Shown piece by piece: positions 43,980-53,193 of a DNA stretch of 64,000 bases (positions are counted from its first letter, which is position 1; the number at the start of each line of letters is the position of its first letter). The notes beneath the pieces are model-generated. The model did not search any database, was not told the origin of the DNA, and saw nothing but the letters and a program-made list of their open reading frames with translations. Made by a program: the position numbers and the translations under genes. Location of the stretch: the NCBI RefSeq assembly GCF_018314255.1, contig NZ_CP073066.1, forward strand, positions 1,240,001 to 1,304,000, in the 5' to 3' direction. This DNA comes from Lentilactobacillus buchneri. Lineage in GTDB: Bacteria; Bacillota; Bacilli; Lactobacillales; Lactobacillaceae.

Positions 43980-44297
43980 TTATTTGGTTCCAATCACAAA
44001 CCCTTGATGCATATTGCCAGTGTCATATTGATCGGACCACTGGAAGTTAGTCAGGTAGATGCCGATGACGTATTCCTTTTGACGTTTAGCAGCAGTATAG
44101 CCGTTAGCCACTAGAATTGCCTTAATTTTTGCTAACCGCTGCTGGTTGGTTAACCGGTTTTTGACATTCAAAAAGTCATCCATTGCCTTGAAAGTAGCTA
44201 CATTATTAACAATCTTATCCTTAGGTTCACGAAACAACGCATACCGACTTAATGGCTTGGAAACGGTACTATTGGGAAACAGTGATAAAATATCACG
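43980..44297 (-). pseudogene. Probable gene remnant
   Basis: An open frame of about 105 codons (QLTRDILSLFPNSTVSKPL, then YALFREPKDKIVNNV and KEYVIGIYLTNFQWSDQYD at the C-terminal end), with no ATG and no ribosome site; an in-frame TGA lies just upstream. A TTG at 44237 gives 85 residues but has no Shine-Dalgarno. The stretch reads like the C-terminal part of a longer protein. I do not recognise the parent family. Confidence 0.35.
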
Positions 44298-44412
44298 CGT
44301 TAACTGATGGTATTTGGATTGAAGTCAATATTTGAGACAGATTTTAAGGGACATTCAGAACGGCGTTTAAGTGTGTGATGGATTTAACATATCGCGAATG
44401 CAAGGCGCCAAA

Positions 44413-45600
44413 CTAGTCTCCTGCCTTCGTCGACGAATGCGCCTTAATGGCCCGGTTAATCAAAAATAGCGAACCAAGCGAAAGAACTGCAAAAACAACC
44501 GATCCAATACTGATTCTATCCAGGCCAACAATGCCCACTAAACTCGAAGCCGTCGCGGATCCCAGGGAAATACCAAAATTGAAGAAAATTGAACTCAGGG
44601 ATGATGCAAAGACCAGCGACTGTGGGTATTCTGATTCTGCCAGATTTAGGAAATGAATTTGAACCGGTGAATTGATGATTGTCACAATCAATGTCAGGAT
44701 CAGCATGATGGCCAGACCGACAATTTTACTGTGTAATGCAAATGGAAAAACTGCCAGTAAGAGGATATCGACAACGTAAAAGAGCGGTACCTTTTGCAGG
44801 CTGTTTGGTTTTTCGGCCAGCATTCCTGATAGCCGATTACTGATGATACTCATAATCCCGATGATGAACAACAGCCAGTTCAAACTCTGGGTACTGAAGC
44901 CCATCGACGTGGTGAGCAGCGGGCGAATATATGTGTAGTAGCCGTACATGGTTGCGGCCGTGAATAAGACCAGGAAGACACCGTAATAGATTCGGGGATC
45001 CAATAAAATTGTCAGCTGATTTTTGATGGTGCTGGTTGTCTGCTTAACTTTCTTTGGCAGGATTTGTGTTAACAATATAAAGGTCAGAATGCTAATAACC
45101 GAAATTCCCCAGAAGGTGTAACGCCAACCGAAGCTTGTGCTGACGGCAACGCCGATTGGCACCCCAAAGACTGACGCAATGCTGAAGCCGGCAAAGATCC
45201 AAGAAACCAGTGAAGCCCGTTTGTCCCGTGGTGCAATTGTGCTGGCGAAAGTCATGATCAGTGAAATGATTGACCCGGCTGTCGTTGCGGTGATGATTCT
45301 GGAGGCCATCATGGTTAGGTAGCCAATTGAAAGGGCACTGAGTGTGTTACCAATCAAAAAGACAATCATTAGGGTTAACAGGGTTTTATAGCGACTGTAC
45401 CGACTTGTTAGGATTGTGACAAATGGTGTACTGACGGCGTAAACCATCGCGAAGATGGTGACCAAGTAACCCATGGTTGAGATTGGCGTGTGAAATTGGG
45501 CCGATAAATCCGGCAGAATCCCGACAACAATGAATTCGTTGCACCCCAACATAAAGGCAACGAGGATGAATACTAATGATTGAACTTTATACTTAGTCAC
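44413..45600 (-). CDS. MFS transporter, AraJ/sugar-efflux type
   Basis: 395-residue 12-helix permease. GCNEFIVVGILPDLSAQFHTPIS is typical of the AraJ/NepI arabinose- and nucleoside-efflux group, followed by the loop TSRYSRYKTLLT in the motif-A position, and ITATTAGSIISLIMTFAS. GGAGGG lies 7 bases before GTG 45600. Substrate (sugar, drug or nucleoside) cannot be set. A parS-like site lies in the divergent region upstream. Confidence 0.85.
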   Translation of the reverse strand: MTKYKVQSLVFILVAFMLGCNEFIVVGILPDLSAQFHTPISTMGYLVTIFAMVYAVSTPFVTILTSRYSRYKTLLTLMIVFLIGNTLSALSIGYLTMMASRIITATTAGSIISLIMTFASTIAPRDKRASLVSWIFAGFSIASVFGVPIGVAVSTSFGWRYTFWGISVISILTFILLTQILPKKVKQTTSTIKNQLTILLDPRIYYGVFLVLFTAATMYGYYTYIRPLLTTSMGFSTQSLNWLLFIIGIMSIISNRLSGMLAEKPNSLQKVPLFYVVDILLLAVFPFALHSKIVGLAIMLILTLIVTIINSPVQIHFLNLAESEYPQSLVFASSLSSIFFNFGISLGSATASSLVGIVGLDRISIGSVVFAVLSLGSLFLINRAIKAHSSTKAGD

Positions 45601-45624
45601 TTGCAGACCCTCCAATGGTCAAAT

Positions 45625-45640
45625 TGTTTCATGTGAAACT
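45625..45640. other. parS-like site, two mismatches
   Basis: TGTTTCATGTGAAACT; central base and last base differ from parS. Confidence 0.4.
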
Positions 45641-45737
45641 TCCTCTCAAATCATAGCACAAGCAACCACAGTGTGTGGTTATAATCCCAAGTTAAGACAG
45701 ATTTTTTGATAGATGTTGTCTGTCCATGGAAATGGTA

Positions 45738-45752
45738 ATGAAAACGTTTGTA
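45738..45752 (+). promoter_or_regulatory. Candidate cre site before the PTS gene
   Basis: ATGAAAACGTTTGTA matches the CcpA-binding consensus WTGNAANCGNWNNCW at all but one fixed position, about 100 bases before the PTS gene. Confidence 0.5.
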
Positions 45753-45849
45753 GAGGTGCTTTCAGGCAAGAAATTCTGTCAATCTTCTTGCATCTGTGAC
45801 GAAAACTTGTAGAATGGTTCGAAGTGACTATTTTGAGGAGGATATGCAT

Positions 45850-47049
45850 TTGTTTATCACAACGATTAAAAAGACCCAAAAAGGATTTCTCGGATTCATT
45901 AACTTATTGGCTGATATCTTTGTTCCAATCATTCCCGCAATCGTGGCGGCTGGTTTGCTAATGGCACTTCACAATGTTTTAGTGGCGCCCCACCTATTTA
46001 TGACTGCTTCTTTAGTTGCTGCATACCCTCAGTTTAAAGGATTTGCGGCGTTTATTAATGTCTTGGCTAACGCACCGTTCGCATTTTTACCGGTCTTAAT
46101 TGGATTCTCAGCCACCAAGCGCTTTGGTGGGAATCCATACTTAGGAGCTGCCATGGGGATGATGATGGTGTCGCCCGCCCTTGTAAGTGGCTACGATGTG
46201 AGCAATGCGGTTGCCAATCATTCACTTGGTTATTGGCACATTTTGGGGATGCCAGTCGCCCAAGCAGGCTATCAGGGATCCGTCATTCCAATGTTGGCGG
46301 TGGCCTGGCTGCTGTCAGTCATTGAGAAACAGTGCCATAAAAGACTTCCAGAAGCACTTGATTATACATTTGCACCACTCATTACGATTTTATTGACTGG
46401 AATTTTGACCTTTATGATTGTTGGCCCAGTTATGCGGGATGTCAGCGATGGCTTAACCAACGGTTTATTGTGGTTGTACCAGACTTCGGGGGCCTTTGGA
46501 ACAGGCGTCTTAGGCTTGTTCTATGCACCTTTGGTCATTACAGGCCTGCATCAGAGTTTTCCAGCAATCGAGACCCAGCTAATTGCTAACGTGAAACAAA
46601 CCGGTGGCAGTTTCATTTTTCCGATTGCGTCAGTATCAAATATTGCTCAGGGTGCTTCGGCACTAGCGGTTTTCTTTTTAACTAAGGATAAGCAACAGCG
46701 GGGACTGGCGTCATCAGCTAGTATGTCCGCTTTGCTGGGAATCACGGAACCGGCAATGTTTGGGATTAATCTTAAGTTAAAGTTCCCATTCATCGCCTCA
46801 ATGATCGGTTCGGCTGTCGCCTCAGTTTATTTGGGACTTACCCATGTTTTGGCAGTCTCACTAGGCTCTAATAGTGTTTTGGGATTCATTAGTATTGCGA
46901 CCAACGCCATCCCGGCATTCTTGATTAGCATGGTCATTGCTTTTGTGGTTAGTTTCTCATTGACTTACGTTTATGGTCGCCGTCAAGAAGTGAGCGACCT
47001 GCTGGGTAAGGATGACAAGGATGCTGGCGAGGCGATTGTGGCTGACTAA
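45850..47049 (+). CDS. PTS EIIC protein of the sucrose/glucose superfamily, lacking IIB
   Basis: About 399 residues of sugar-translocating EIIC: ADIFVPIIPAIVAAGLLMAL opens the domain, then GMMMVSPALVSGYDVSN, FYAPLVITGLHQSFPAIETQ and LLGITEPAMFGINLKLKFPF (the substrate and GITEP motif). In relatives the first 90 or so residues form EIIB with a phosphorylated cysteine; here that domain is missing. The TTG at 45850 is 8 bases after AGGAGG; ATG 45844 is only 2 bases after it. Sucrose or trehalose is the likely substrate class. A partner EIIB and IIA must come from elsewhere, or the gene is a remnant. Confidence 0.8.
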   Translation: MFITTIKKTQKGFLGFINLLADIFVPIIPAIVAAGLLMALHNVLVAPHLFMTASLVAAYPQFKGFAAFINVLANAPFAFLPVLIGFSATKRFGGNPYLGAAMGMMMVSPALVSGYDVSNAVANHSLGYWHILGMPVAQAGYQGSVIPMLAVAWLLSVIEKQCHKRLPEALDYTFAPLITILLTGILTFMIVGPVMRDVSDGLTNGLLWLYQTSGAFGTGVLGLFYAPLVITGLHQSFPAIETQLIANVKQTGGSFIFPIASVSNIAQGASALAVFFLTKDKQQRGLASSASMSALLGITEPAMFGINLKLKFPFIASMIGSAVASVYLGLTHVLAVSLGSNSVLGFISIATNAIPAFLISMVIAFVVSFSLTYVYGRRQEVSDLLGKDDKDAGEAIVAD

Positions 47050-47348
47050 TGAGTGAGCGAGTAGTCGGCATCACATAATAAGTAGAATAATGCCCCCTCA
47101 ATTCAGACGGATATACAAAAATTCAAAACGAGCCTCATTACAACATCCGATTTTACTTCACTTCTCAAAGCCCTGGCTTGCTAATTTAACGGGGTATCGA
47201 TTGTATAATCGTTCGTGGTTCATCTCGGCTGGGATCAAAGGTGAGCAGGGGCTAATTAATTATTGAAAATGATTCATCGCTAATTAAAGCCACCAGTGGA
47301 TTGATCGTCCATTGGTGGCTTTTTATGGTTTGCTGCATTCAAGTATCT
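47050..47348. other. Intergenic region between EIIC and pyruvate oxidase
   Basis: 299 bases with no ORF supported by a ribosome site. It holds the bidirectional terminator at 47286-47322. Confidence 0.6.
47286..47322. terminator. Bidirectional terminator, EIIC and pyruvate oxidase
   Basis: AAAGCCACCAGTGG pairs with CCATTGGTGGCTTT, followed by TT. Confidence 0.8.
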
Positions 47349-49097
47349 TTAACTGTTGCTTTCTTCTTTCAGCAAGGTTGAAAGAGCTGGTTGATCAAAC
47401 AAATTTGATTGCTTGGTATAAGTGTCAATGGTTGCTTGATCGAATTGGTCGGGATCGATTGGCATGAAGCTGGTATCAACTGGATCCTGGTTCTTGACCT
47501 TGGCATCGATTAAGATTGGCTTGGTGTTGCCATTTGCTTGGAGTTCCTTAATTTTTTCGAATGCGGCCTTCAGCGACTGCCGATCGGTGACTTGGATGCC
47601 AATCGCACCCATGTCGTCAGCAAAGCCGGCCCAATTGGCACCAATGAAGTGGATACCATATGGTTCCTGGCTTGCAGTGATCTTTTCATGCTGAATGTAA
47701 CCGAATGCGCCGTTTTCAAGAACGACATTGATGATTGGCAGCTGATATTGCACTTGAGTCAGCAGATCCTGCATCACCATTGAGAAGCCACCGTCACCAG
47801 AAATGCTGAAAACCTGGCGATCTGGGTAACTCAATTTACCGGCGATACTTGCTGGTAAGGCGTAGCCCATCGTTCCAAACCAAGCTGACATACTGAACTT
47901 TTGGTCCTGGTTAAATGGTAATTGGCGGATAGACCACATTAAGTTGTTACCAACGTCGAGGCCAAACACCGCGTTGTCATCACTATTTTCCTTGATGGCC
48001 CGGATAACTGCTTCCGGTGCTAAACCATCATGTTCATCGTCAGCGACTTTATTCAACCAGGCATCCCAGTTCTGCTTATCCTTTTGAGCAGCCTTCAGGA
48101 ATGGGGTTGGGGCTATTGGTTCTTTTTCATTTAATTTGGCCAGGAACGGTTTGGCATCGGCTAAAACAGTCAGGTCAATGTCATGCTGTTTCCCTAAATC
48201 TTCAACGTTATTGTTGATTTGAACAAATTTGATCCCCTTGGGCAGGAAACGGCTGAATGGGTAATTGGTTCCTGCCAGGATAATTAAGTCGGCTGCCTGA
48301 GTTACCTCAAAGCCCGGCTTGGTTCCCAGACGTCCCCGCGATCCCATAAAGTTGGGATGATCGGTCGGCATAACCCCGGTTGCCGGAGCGGTGGTGAGCA
48401 CCGGCACACTGAATCGTTCTGAGAAGGCAACGACTTCATCTCGAGCATCTTTCAAGCCAAGGCCTGCCCATAAGACGGGATGCTTTGCTTGTTTGAGTAA
48501 ATCATAGACTTGGTCGACAGCGTTTTGGTCAACATTCACGGTGGTGGCCGGTTTTAAGACTTTGGCAGTTTTATAAGGTTCAAAATCAATTTCTTCACCC
48601 GATAGATTATCCGGAATGATTACAACTGCCGGGCCCTTGGTCCGATAGGCATAGCGAATAGCCTCATCCATCACGTAGGGAATTTGTTCCGGATTGGTGA
48701 CTTGTTTATGAAAATCAGTTAAGTCAACAAACAACGGATCCTGGTCCATTTCTTGGAAGAAATAGGTATTCATAATTGGCGTTGCTGATTGACCCACGAT
48801 TGCAACCACGGGTGCATGATCCATCTTGGCATCATATAATCCGTTGAAGAGATGCGTTGCCCCAGGACCAGCAGAGCCAAAGCTGACACCGACTTTACCA
48901 GTCAATTTGGCGTCGGCGGTTGCGGCGAGGGAGCCAACTTCCTCATGGCGAACCTGAATGTATTTAATTTTGTCACGTTCCTGATAGAGACCGTCAACGG
49001 TGTTATTGATTGAGTCAGCGGTGATCCCGTACAAATGGTCAATATCCCAGCTTACCAGTACTTTGGCCAAGGCTTGACCAGCTGTCATTTTTGCCAT
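47349..49097 (-). CDS. pox: Pyruvate oxidase
   Basis: 582-residue TPP, FAD and Mg-dependent enzyme that turns pyruvate, phosphate and oxygen into acetyl phosphate, CO2 and hydrogen peroxide. N-terminal pyrimidine-binding domain with the catalytic glutamate (YIQVRHEEVGSLAATADAK), the central FAD domain with GSRGRLGTKPGFE, and the C-terminal TPP loop SGDGGFSMVMQDLLTQVQ...VVLENGAFG. AGGAGTG lies before the ATG. A promoter and a cre site are upstream, consistent with CcpA control. Acetolactate synthase is the nearest alternative, but the FAD pattern and length fit Pox. Confidence 0.93.
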   Translation of the reverse strand: MAKMTAGQALAKVLVSWDIDHLYGITADSINNTVDGLYQERDKIKYIQVRHEEVGSLAATADAKLTGKVGVSFGSAGPGATHLFNGLYDAKMDHAPVVAIVGQSATPIMNTYFFQEMDQDPLFVDLTDFHKQVTNPEQIPYVMDEAIRYAYRTKGPAVVIIPDNLSGEEIDFEPYKTAKVLKPATTVNVDQNAVDQVYDLLKQAKHPVLWAGLGLKDARDEVVAFSERFSVPVLTTAPATGVMPTDHPNFMGSRGRLGTKPGFEVTQAADLIILAGTNYPFSRFLPKGIKFVQINNNVEDLGKQHDIDLTVLADAKPFLAKLNEKEPIAPTPFLKAAQKDKQNWDAWLNKVADDEHDGLAPEAVIRAIKENSDDNAVFGLDVGNNLMWSIRQLPFNQDQKFSMSAWFGTMGYALPASIAGKLSYPDRQVFSISGDGGFSMVMQDLLTQVQYQLPIINVVLENGAFGYIQHEKITASQEPYGIHFIGANWAGFADDMGAIGIQVTDRQSLKAAFEKIKELQANGNTKPILIDAKVKNQDPVDTSFMPIDPDQFDQATIDTYTKQSNLFDQPALSTLLKEESNS

Positions 49098-49154
49098 AAA
49101 TTAATCACTCCTAAATCTAAAGTGTAATGCTTACTTTTTATAAGTATGTTTAAA

Positions 49155-49183
49155 AATATAACGCCTTTTGAAACTGAGTGCAA
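49155..49183 (-). promoter_or_regulatory. Promoter of pyruvate oxidase
   Basis: Minus strand TTGCAC (49183-49178), 17-bp spacer, TATATT (49160-49155). Confidence 0.65.
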
Positions 49184-49235
49184 CCATTTGGTTCACAAAC
49201 TTTGATTTTTTTGCTTAGAAACACTTGCAAATAAA

Positions 49236-49250
49236 AGAAAACGATTTCAG
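49236..49250 (-). promoter_or_regulatory. cre site upstream of pyruvate oxidase
   Basis: CTGAAATCGTTTTCT on the minus strand matches WTGNAANCGNWNNCW at every position but the first. It is about 55 bases upstream of the -35 box, a position seen with CcpA activation as well as repression. Confidence 0.6.
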
Positions 49251-49351
49251 ATACTTTGTGAAACTTTCCTTCCGGTTGTGGGAACCTCATCAAATGACCT
49301 AACGCTTCGTTTGATATTGAACTGTTTGTCGTTTCTAACGGACTCTCATTG

Positions 49352-50749
49352 TTAGTCATTATTCAAAAATGTTTCATAGTAGTTTGCCGGCTTGAAGAAG
49401 TAATCCGAAACATCGGCATCATTACTGTCAAAATGCTTGACGATTTTAGCATTAGCGTTGTCAGCAGTGGTGTATGAACTGGATCCTGATGATTTGGTGA
49501 TCATTTTGGAAATTGTGAGGGTGATCCCGTTCCCTTTATTGAAGGCCGGTAAATTTGTCGAGAGTTCAAACTGTTCGTGCCAGTGACCATTTTCATAGTG
49601 TGCCTGGATGAAGCCCTCACCAGTCATTGTCCGATAGTAAGGTGACTGAGTTGGATTGATTTGGTTGAGCATTTGCTGAAGATGGGTACCTGAACCAACT
49701 CCACTTTCAAAGCTGGGAGCAAAGTACCAGATACCGTCTTTCAAGGTTGGCTGAGTGTTGGAAAGCTTAAAAATATCATTGGTCGGAACGTAATGCAGCC
49801 AACGGTTCAAATCAACCAGGGAGAGATTATGATTGGGGCCCAAGTTGTTGCCGTAAATACGCGTGATTGGGCCACTGTTGTAATTAGTGACTTGAGCACT
49901 TGGATCAGGAAAATCAAAAGCCCGGCTCCCCAGCGGTAAGACGGTTACTTGGCTAACATCGTAATTGGCGATTGGCTTGGCGCCGTTGGGCAATTTTGAC
50001 AAATCCAAAACCGCCGCAAATGGATTGATTTCTTCCCAATTGCCACTGATGGCTGGGCCGTTAAGAATATCGATCATGGGAACCTTTAGCCATTGATTGG
50101 TTCCATAGTAAACTTTCCGCATCACAATTCGCGCGCCATTATGCTGACCATAGTTCAACATCTCAGGGAGATAAGACCAGTTTTGCTTTAGATATGTCAG
50201 GGCCTGTTTTTGATCATTGAGGGCAGGGGTTGTCGCAAACGGTTTTAGCTCATTTTGATTAACAGTCCCATGAATACGATTCGAAGATGCATACACACCA
50301 GAAGCATCCCATTCGCCGATCCGACTCATACCGCCACGACGATACGGCTGGTTGGAAAGCAGTACGTTGAAGGTGGGGTAGCGATAAAAGCCACCCTTGT
50401 AGTAGGTTCCTTTGATGAGAAAGCCGTGCCAAACATAGCCCTTGATCTTATTGTTGGCATTATGAATGTAGTAATAACTTCCAAAATAATGATTGGTCCG
50501 AATCGTGACCCGCTTGGTTGAATAGAAATTTGTCCGCGGGTAATTTTTTAAATTATGTAACTTTTGATTGTATTTGGCATTCCAAACATAGGCGTTTCGG
50601 TTGGAATTGATCAAAAATGATGTTTTCTTGTAAGACTGATTGGTTGTGATTTTTACTTTAGCATCCACTGTGGTCGGTATTTGCATTGAAACAATGGCGG
50701 CCGTCAGTAGAGATCCGGTTGCGATTAAAAGTGTTAGATGTTTGTTCAA
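49352..50749 (-). CDS. Secreted protein with N-terminal GW/SLAP-like module
   Basis: 465-residue exported protein. Signal peptide LTLLIATGSLLTAAIVSMQI ends near VDAKV. The next 90 residues are basic and aromatic (NRNAYVWNAKYNQKLHNLKNY, FYSTKRVTIRTNHYFG), like the SLAP/GW wall-binding modules of lactobacilli. The large remainder has few recognisable motifs (WSYLPEMLNYGQHNGARI, WYFAPSFESG) and is unassigned. A TTG at 50749 is 8 bases after AAGGGG; ATG 50755 is only two bases after it. Probably wall-bound by charge. Confidence 0.75.
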   Translation of the reverse strand: MNKHLTLLIATGSLLTAAIVSMQIPTTVDAKVKITTNQSYKKTSFLINSNRNAYVWNAKYNQKLHNLKNYPRTNFYSTKRVTIRTNHYFGSYYYIHNANNKIKGYVWHGFLIKGTYYKGGFYRYPTFNVLLSNQPYRRGGMSRIGEWDASGVYASSNRIHGTVNQNELKPFATTPALNDQKQALTYLKQNWSYLPEMLNYGQHNGARIVMRKVYYGTNQWLKVPMIDILNGPAISGNWEEINPFAAVLDLSKLPNGAKPIANYDVSQVTVLPLGSRAFDFPDPSAQVTNYNSGPITRIYGNNLGPNHNLSLVDLNRWLHYVPTNDIFKLSNTQPTLKDGIWYFAPSFESGVGSGTHLQQMLNQINPTQSPYYRTMTGEGFIQAHYENGHWHEQFELSTNLPAFNKGNGITLTISKMITKSSGSSSYTTADNANAKIVKHFDSNDADVSDYFFKPANYYETFLNND

Positions 50750-50809
50750 AGTCATCACCCCTTGCCGACATTATAGAGCAGATGCACGCAGGCCGCCAAT
50801 CTAACAGAA

Positions 50810-50825
50810 TGTTTCATGTGAAACA
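50810..50825. other. parS-like site
   Basis: TGTTTCATGTGAAACA, identical to the sites at 2714, 31431 and 34860. Confidence 0.55.
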
Positions 50826-50936
50826 TCAACATTTACCCACTTTTTACAAATATTTTGCGGGTAATTTACGTCATCCCAGTACACTAAAGTTGAATCAGAA
50901 ATGGCTATCAGGGACTATCTAAAGGATGGTGTGATC

Positions 50937-51038
50937 ATGTCAACAATGTTATACGAAATCAAACATACCCCCAAGTTGGGTTGGGAAATATCGTTTGTGG
51001 TTTTGCTGATACTTGTTGTTCTGATAATCGTTTCATAG
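50937..51038 (+). CDS. Small single-helix membrane peptide
   Basis: 33 residues: a polar MSTMLYEIKHTPKLGWEIS then a hydrophobic FVVLLILVVLIIVS. AAAGGATGG lies about 10 bases before the ATG. It begins 130 bases before the PAP2 phosphatase gene and could be co-transcribed. Could also be a leader or chance ORF. Confidence 0.4.
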   Translation: MSTMLYEIKHTPKLGWEISFVVLLILVVLIIVS

Positions 51039-51066
51039 AAATTATTTCATCTTGGGAGGATTAAGC

Positions 51067-52833
51067 ATGGGAAGTAGACATAGCAGTACGATCTTGAAAA
51101 CGGTTCTGAAAAGCGCCTTTGTGCTGACGTTGACCGGAGCTGCAATTTTGGGTGTTCAAGGTAATGATGTGAAGGTAAACGCCAAGTCGGATACCAGTGT
51201 CTCAAACGAGTTGAATCCGGTTCCAGCTTCATATGGGTATTTCGTCGATCACTATAAGGAGAATGTGAAGACCAACTCGACTCCGGACACCAATCCGGCG
51301 ATCGCGTTGTTCAACAATACCTTTTTAAGTTATTGGAATCCAACTGACGGTACAAAGACGAATCAAAAAGTGCTCCAAGACAATTTGGACAAATCAATTC
51401 AAATTACCAACGGTGCTTCGCAAGCAGAAATTGACCGTTCATACTTAACTGACCGGCGGGACCTGCGATATAACCTGATTAGTGGTTTTGGTCCCTACGC
51501 TCCGGCATTTATCAAGGATACCAACGCTCAGACTGATTTTAATGCCGTTCCCGATGCACCGCTTCCCGCAGGTTCACCCTACAGCTCGATGCAGTGGGCA
51601 GATGAAAACTCAACTCTCGGTTCCGCGGTTAAGCTGGTTGATATTGCAGAAGATTCAGCATGGTCTGGCACAGGGACGCCAAAGGCTTACATCAAATATA
51701 CCCGTCCTTATCGTCAAAGCGATCAAGTCAAAGTTAACCCATACTTGAAGAACGTAATGGCTTCTGCTGCCGCCAACGATTATGATTTCCCAAGCGGCCA
51801 TACAACCGCCGCATTTGAAACCGGTGAAACCTTGGCCTACCTGTTCCCAGAGCGCTATCAACAATTGATTACCCGTTCTTCGGAAGTCGGCTATGACCGA
51901 GTACTTGCCGGACGACACTCACCGTTAGCTGTTATGGGTGGCCGGGTGATCGGAACAGCAATGACAGCTGCGACCTTAAACGATCCGGACAACAAGCAGC
52001 TGATCAGCCAAGCCTACCAGGACACGCAAAAAGATTTGGCCAAGGCTCAGGATAAATCAGCCAAGGACGACTTTAGCGATTACCAAACCAACCTGAAGAA
52101 TTACACCTATCGATTGACCTATGGCTTCTCACCAATTGGTGACACCACTAAGCCAATGGTTGTCCCAAAGGGCGCTGAAGTCCTCTTACAAACCAGATTA
52201 CCATATCTAAATGCTACTCAAAGACGTGAAGTCCTCTACACCACTGGTATTCCATCAGGTTACCCAATGACTGATGATACTGAAGGTTGGGGCCGTTTGA
52301 ACCTCTTTGAAGCTGCTAACGGTTTTGGATCCTTCTTGGACAACGTCACCGTGAACATGGATGCTTCCAAAGGCGGCTTTAACGCAGCCGACACTTGGAA
52401 GAATAACATTTCCGGTAAGGGCGGCTTGACTAAGGAAGGTTCAGGATCCCTGAGCTTGCTTGGAAATAACTCGTACAAGGGCGGTACCACTGTCAAAGCA
52501 GGAACCCTGGCAGCTGAAAATGACAACGCCTTGGGTGACGGCAGTTTGACTTTAGCGGGTGGTAACTTAACCCTCTCTGCCAAGAATGTTGTGGTCAAAG
52601 GTAATTACACGCAAAGTGGCAAAGGCAGCTTGAACCTCAACTCTGGCGACAAGGTTTCCGTATCCGGTACTGCTAAACTAGGCGGTAAACTGGTAGTGAA
52701 AGATGTGAAAGGTCTTAAATCCGGAGTGGTTATTCTTAAATCCAACAAATTATCCGGTAAATTTGCCCATCAATCATTGCCAAAAGGTTGGCATTTAGCC
52801 TATACCACCCATAACGTAAAATTAGTTAAATAA
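51067..52833 (+). CDS. Secreted PAP2-family acid phosphatase with C-terminal beta-strand repeat
   Basis: 588 residues. Signal peptide to about residue 40. The vanadate/PAP2 phosphatase motifs are K206-x6-R213-P214 (KAYIKYTRP), PSGH at 242-245, and R278-x5-H284 (RVLAGRHSPLA). The Asp usually four residues after that His is Ala288. The C-terminal 150 residues (GGLTKEGSGSLSLLGNNSY, GGTTVKAGTLAA, LGDGSLTLAGGNLTLSA) read as the autotransporter-associated beta-strand repeat seen in Gram-negative passenger domains. No LPxTG. GGGAGGA precedes ATG 51067. Likely a wall-associated phosphatase. Confidence 0.85.
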   Translation: MGSRHSSTILKTVLKSAFVLTLTGAAILGVQGNDVKVNAKSDTSVSNELNPVPASYGYFVDHYKENVKTNSTPDTNPAIALFNNTFLSYWNPTDGTKTNQKVLQDNLDKSIQITNGASQAEIDRSYLTDRRDLRYNLISGFGPYAPAFIKDTNAQTDFNAVPDAPLPAGSPYSSMQWADENSTLGSAVKLVDIAEDSAWSGTGTPKAYIKYTRPYRQSDQVKVNPYLKNVMASAAANDYDFPSGHTTAAFETGETLAYLFPERYQQLITRSSEVGYDRVLAGRHSPLAVMGGRVIGTAMTAATLNDPDNKQLISQAYQDTQKDLAKAQDKSAKDDFSDYQTNLKNYTYRLTYGFSPIGDTTKPMVVPKGAEVLLQTRLPYLNATQRREVLYTTGIPSGYPMTDDTEGWGRLNLFEAANGFGSFLDNVTVNMDASKGGFNAADTWKNNISGKGGLTKEGSGSLSLLGNNSYKGGTTVKAGTLAAENDNALGDGSLTLAGGNLTLSAKNVVVKGNYTQSGKGSLNLNSGDKVSVSGTAKLGGKLVVKDVKGLKSGVVILKSNKLSGKFAHQSLPKGWHLAYTTHNVKLVK

Positions 52834-52839
52834 AACTGG

Positions 52840-52868
52840 TTGACATCGATCAGAAATCGTATTAGTAT
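52840..52868 (+). promoter_or_regulatory. Promoter of the brnQ T-box transcript
   Basis: TTGACA (52840-52845), 17-bp spacer, TAGTAT (52863-52868). Confidence 0.75.
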
Positions 52869-52879
52869 TTGTGTCAATC

Positions 52880-53170
52880 AGAAACATTAGAATTTGCTAA
52901 GACAAGGAGAGTAGTCTCTTAGAACTTTTTCAGGGAGAATCGGGTAAGTGAGAACGATTCAAAAGCCTAAGCGATGAAAGTAGCCTTCGAGCGACAAATG
53001 CGAGCGAGTCTGCGAGTGTTTGTTGGGAGCGCCCATTACAGCGCCAGTGTATCGCTGAATTCGTTCGGCCGTACATGGTGAGTCGATAGTTGTGAAGCTG
53101 TCGAGAATTTGGGTGGTAACACGTGCAAACGTCCCTTAAGATCGTATCGATCTTAAGGGACGTTTTTTAT
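52880..53170 (+). ncRNA. T-box leader of brnQ (specifier GTA, probable tRNA-Val)
   Basis: Stem I opens AAGG-AGAGTAG and carries CAGGGAGAATCGGG; the specifier loop reads GAAAGTAGCC with GTA at 52980-52982. The T-box sequence GGGTGGTAACACG is at 53111-53123 and its TGGT bulge fits tRNA-Val. The terminator at 53129-53168 completes it. A Val T-box before a branched-chain amino acid transporter is physiologically sensible. Confidence 0.93.
53129..53168 (+). terminator. Expression-platform terminator of the brnQ T-box
   Basis: ACGTCCCTTAAGATC pairs perfectly with GATCTTAAGGGACGT around GTATC, then T6. Confidence 0.92.
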
Positions 53171-53193
53171 TTGCAATTAAGGAGGTCTTCAAA

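Noticed and set aside
49150..49359. A 69-codon minus-strand ORF between pox and the secreted protein gene
   Set aside because: It has no Shine-Dalgarno and overlaps the pox promoter and cre site; more likely a leader region.
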